From: Spongiicolonus versatilis
GTDB lineage: Bacteria; Pseudomonadota; Gammaproteobacteria; Arenicellales; Spongiicolonaceae
DNA: 6,801 bases
Direction: 5' to 3'
NCBI GenBank assembly: GCA_028286165.1
Contig: JAPYMU010000098.1
Span: forward strand, 1 to 6,801
In this document: one piece after another, positions 5,920 through 6,801 of the stretch
Position numbering within the stretch: position 1 is the stretch's first letter
Layout: every line of letters begins with the position of its first letter
Position numbers and translations under genes: made by a program
Notes under the pieces: generated by a model
Database searches by the model: none
What the model saw: only the letters and a program-made list of their open reading frames with translations
Told to the model about the DNA's origin: nothing

Positions 5920-6491
5920 GCGCGCGCGCCAACAAAGCCCTCACCGCCAAACTCGCCGTGGTGGTGGTCGCCATGTTCGGCTTCGGCTACCTGCTGGTGC
6001 CGCTGTATGACTTGTTCTGTGAAATCACCGGCGTTGGCGGCCGCACCGGCACCGTCACCGAGTCCACCGCCGCCCTTGCCAAAGCCGATGTCAGCCGCGA
6101 CGTCACGGTGGAGTTCACCGCCGCCACCGCCCCCGGCCTGCCGTGGGAGTTCCACCCGCTGCAGCGCAAGGTGACGGTCCACCCCGGCGCCGTCACCGAG
6201 GTGTTTTATCTGGCGCGCAGCAAATCCCGCCGCGCCACCGCCGGCCAGGCGGTGCCCAGCGTGGCGCCGTTTGACGCCTCGCGGCACTTCAAAAAAATCG
6301 AATGCTTCTGCTTCACCAGCCAGCAACTTGCCCCCTTTGAGGAGCGCAGGATGGCGGTGCGCTTTGTAGTGGACCGTGAACTGCCGCCGGCGGTGCACAC
6401 CGTCACCCTGTCGTATATGTTTTACAATGTGGACGTCGCCGCCGCCGCCGACTCAACCGCAACCGCGGCCGCCACCGGAGAAAAAACATGA
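5916..6491 (+). CDS. ctaG: Cytochrome c oxidase assembly protein CtaG (Cox11 family, copper delivery)
   Basis: Membrane-anchored copper chaperone that inserts Cu(I) into the CuB site of subunit I. Of 191 residues, about 10-30 form the single transmembrane anchor, followed by the family signature LVPLYDLFCEITGVGGRTG from 27 (C35 conserved). The periplasmic immunoglobulin-like domain follows, with PWEFHPLQRKVTVHPG from 76, TAGQAVPSVAP from 108, and the copper-binding CFCF at 130-133 (C130, C132) preceded by HFKKIE. The domain closes with FVVDRELP and VTLSYMFYNVD. Residues about 174-191 are a short Ala/Thr-rich tail. The start at 5916 overlaps the micro-gene stop by ATGA, and its own stop overlaps coxC by ATGA. 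Many related operons have an extra small gene (DUF2970 type) between ctaG and coxC; here there is no room for one. The gene should not be confused with the unrelated Bacillus CtaG (caa3 assembly). Confidence 0.96.
   Translation: MSARANKALTAKLAVVVVAMFGFGYLLVPLYDLFCEITGVGGRTGTVTESTAALAKADVSRDVTVEFTAATAPGLPWEFHPLQRKVTVHPGAVTEVFYLARSKSRRATAGQAVPSVAPFDASRHFKKIECFCFTSQQLAPFEERRMAVRFVVDRELPPAVHTVTLSYMFYNVDVAAAADSTATAAATGEKT
6477..6480 (+). promoter_or_regulatory. Ribosome binding site of coxC
   Basis: GGAG stands 7 bases before the ATG at 6488, inside the end of ctaG. Together with the ATGA overlap it fixes the coxC start. Confidence 0.55.
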
Positions 6492-6801
6492 CCACCGCCG
6501 GCCACTATTACGTCCCGCACTCCAGCCACTGGCCCATTGTCGCCACCCTCGGCCTGTTCAGCATGGGCCTCGGTTTTGCCATGACGCTGCACCACCTGGC
6601 CGCCGGACCGTGGCTGATGGGCGCGGCCGGCGGCGTTTTGATTTTCATGATGTTCGGCTGGTTCGGCGCCGTCATCGGCGAGAGCGAGGGCGGGCGCTAC
6701 AACCGCGACGTGGACATGTCGTTCCGCATGTGCATGGGCTGGTTTATCTTTTCCGAGGTGATGTTCTTCGGCGCCTTCTTCGGCGCGCTGTTTTACGCCC
6801 G
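6488..6801 (+). CDS. coxC: Cytochrome c oxidase subunit III, 5' part (cut by window end)
   Basis: Subunit III of the oxidase, a membrane protein that stabilises the catalytic core and helps proton uptake. The frame is open from 6488 to the last base, giving 104 whole codons of an expected 260-300. It starts with HYYVPHSSHWPIVATLGLF (7-25), typical of proteobacterial subunit III. Helices follow at about 16-34, 45-64 and 83-103. WFIFSEVMFFGAFF (85-98) carries the conserved helix III Glu (E90), the counterpart of the carbodiimide-reactive Glu known in the mitochondrial subunit. The start overlaps the ctaG stop by ATGA and has a GGAG site. There is no frameshift or internal stop; it is incomplete only because the window ends. 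Confidence 0.95.
   Translation, partial: MTTAGHYYVPHSSHWPIVATLGLFSMGLGFAMTLHHLAAGPWLMGAAGGVLIFMMFGWFGAVIGESEGGRYNRDVDMSFRMCMGWFIFSEVMFFGAFFGALFYA

Noticed and set aside
3636..6398. A 920-codon open frame on the minus strand opposite coxB, coxA and ctaG
   Set aside because: Its product is a His/Gly/Arg/Ala-rich sequence with no recognisable fold, and it runs exactly antisense to three well-identified conserved genes. Long antisense frames are expected in GC-rich DNA with strong codon bias.

Overview
This window reads as ordinary chromosomal housekeeping DNA from a GC-rich bacterium, most likely a proteobacterium of the gamma or beta kind. The evidence is the NadA type (the AECSLDLGCP and CESCAHCPWM motifs), the gene order coxB-coxA-small ORF-ctaG-coxC, and the proteobacterial copper chaperone CtaG (Cox11). 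The lineage call is an inference from protein style and I would not go below phylum. All genes lie on the + strand and are packed tightly; no intergenic gap exceeds about 55 bases. I see no tRNA, rRNA, CRISPR array, insertion sequence or convincing rho-independent terminator.

Layout: (1) At 18-2248, nadA (quinolinate synthase, an Fe-S enzyme of NAD synthesis) overlaps hemH (ferrochelatase, the last step of protoheme synthesis) by ATGA. (2) At 2300-3274 there is a complete stand-alone tyrosine recombinase with a strong ribosome binding site and no visible mobile-element partner. (3) From 3306 to the window end there is a cytochrome c oxidase (aa3-type heme-copper oxidase) operon: coxB (CuA subunit II), coxA (catalytic subunit I), a 38-codon membrane micro-gene, ctaG (CuB insertion factor) and the first third of coxC (subunit III), cut by the window edge.

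How the genes fit together: HemH makes protoheme, the precursor of the heme a used by CoxA. CtaG delivers copper to the CuB site of CoxA. CoxB takes electrons from cytochrome c through CuA, and CoxC stabilises the core. NadA supplies NAD. The recombinase is the only gene that does not fit this theme.

The most interesting signals are modest. First, nadA and coxB are preceded by near-identical 20-base start regions (15 of 20 identical), each an extended -10 box placed exactly 7 bases before the ATG with no Shine-Dalgarno sequence. This predicts leaderless mRNAs. Second, the recombinase has Arg where the family almost always has the box II catalytic His, with all other catalytic residues and spacings intact. 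Third, NadA, CoxB and CtaG carry low-complexity Ala/Thr/Ser/Val C-terminal tails. I found no evidence of a wholly new multi-gene system here.
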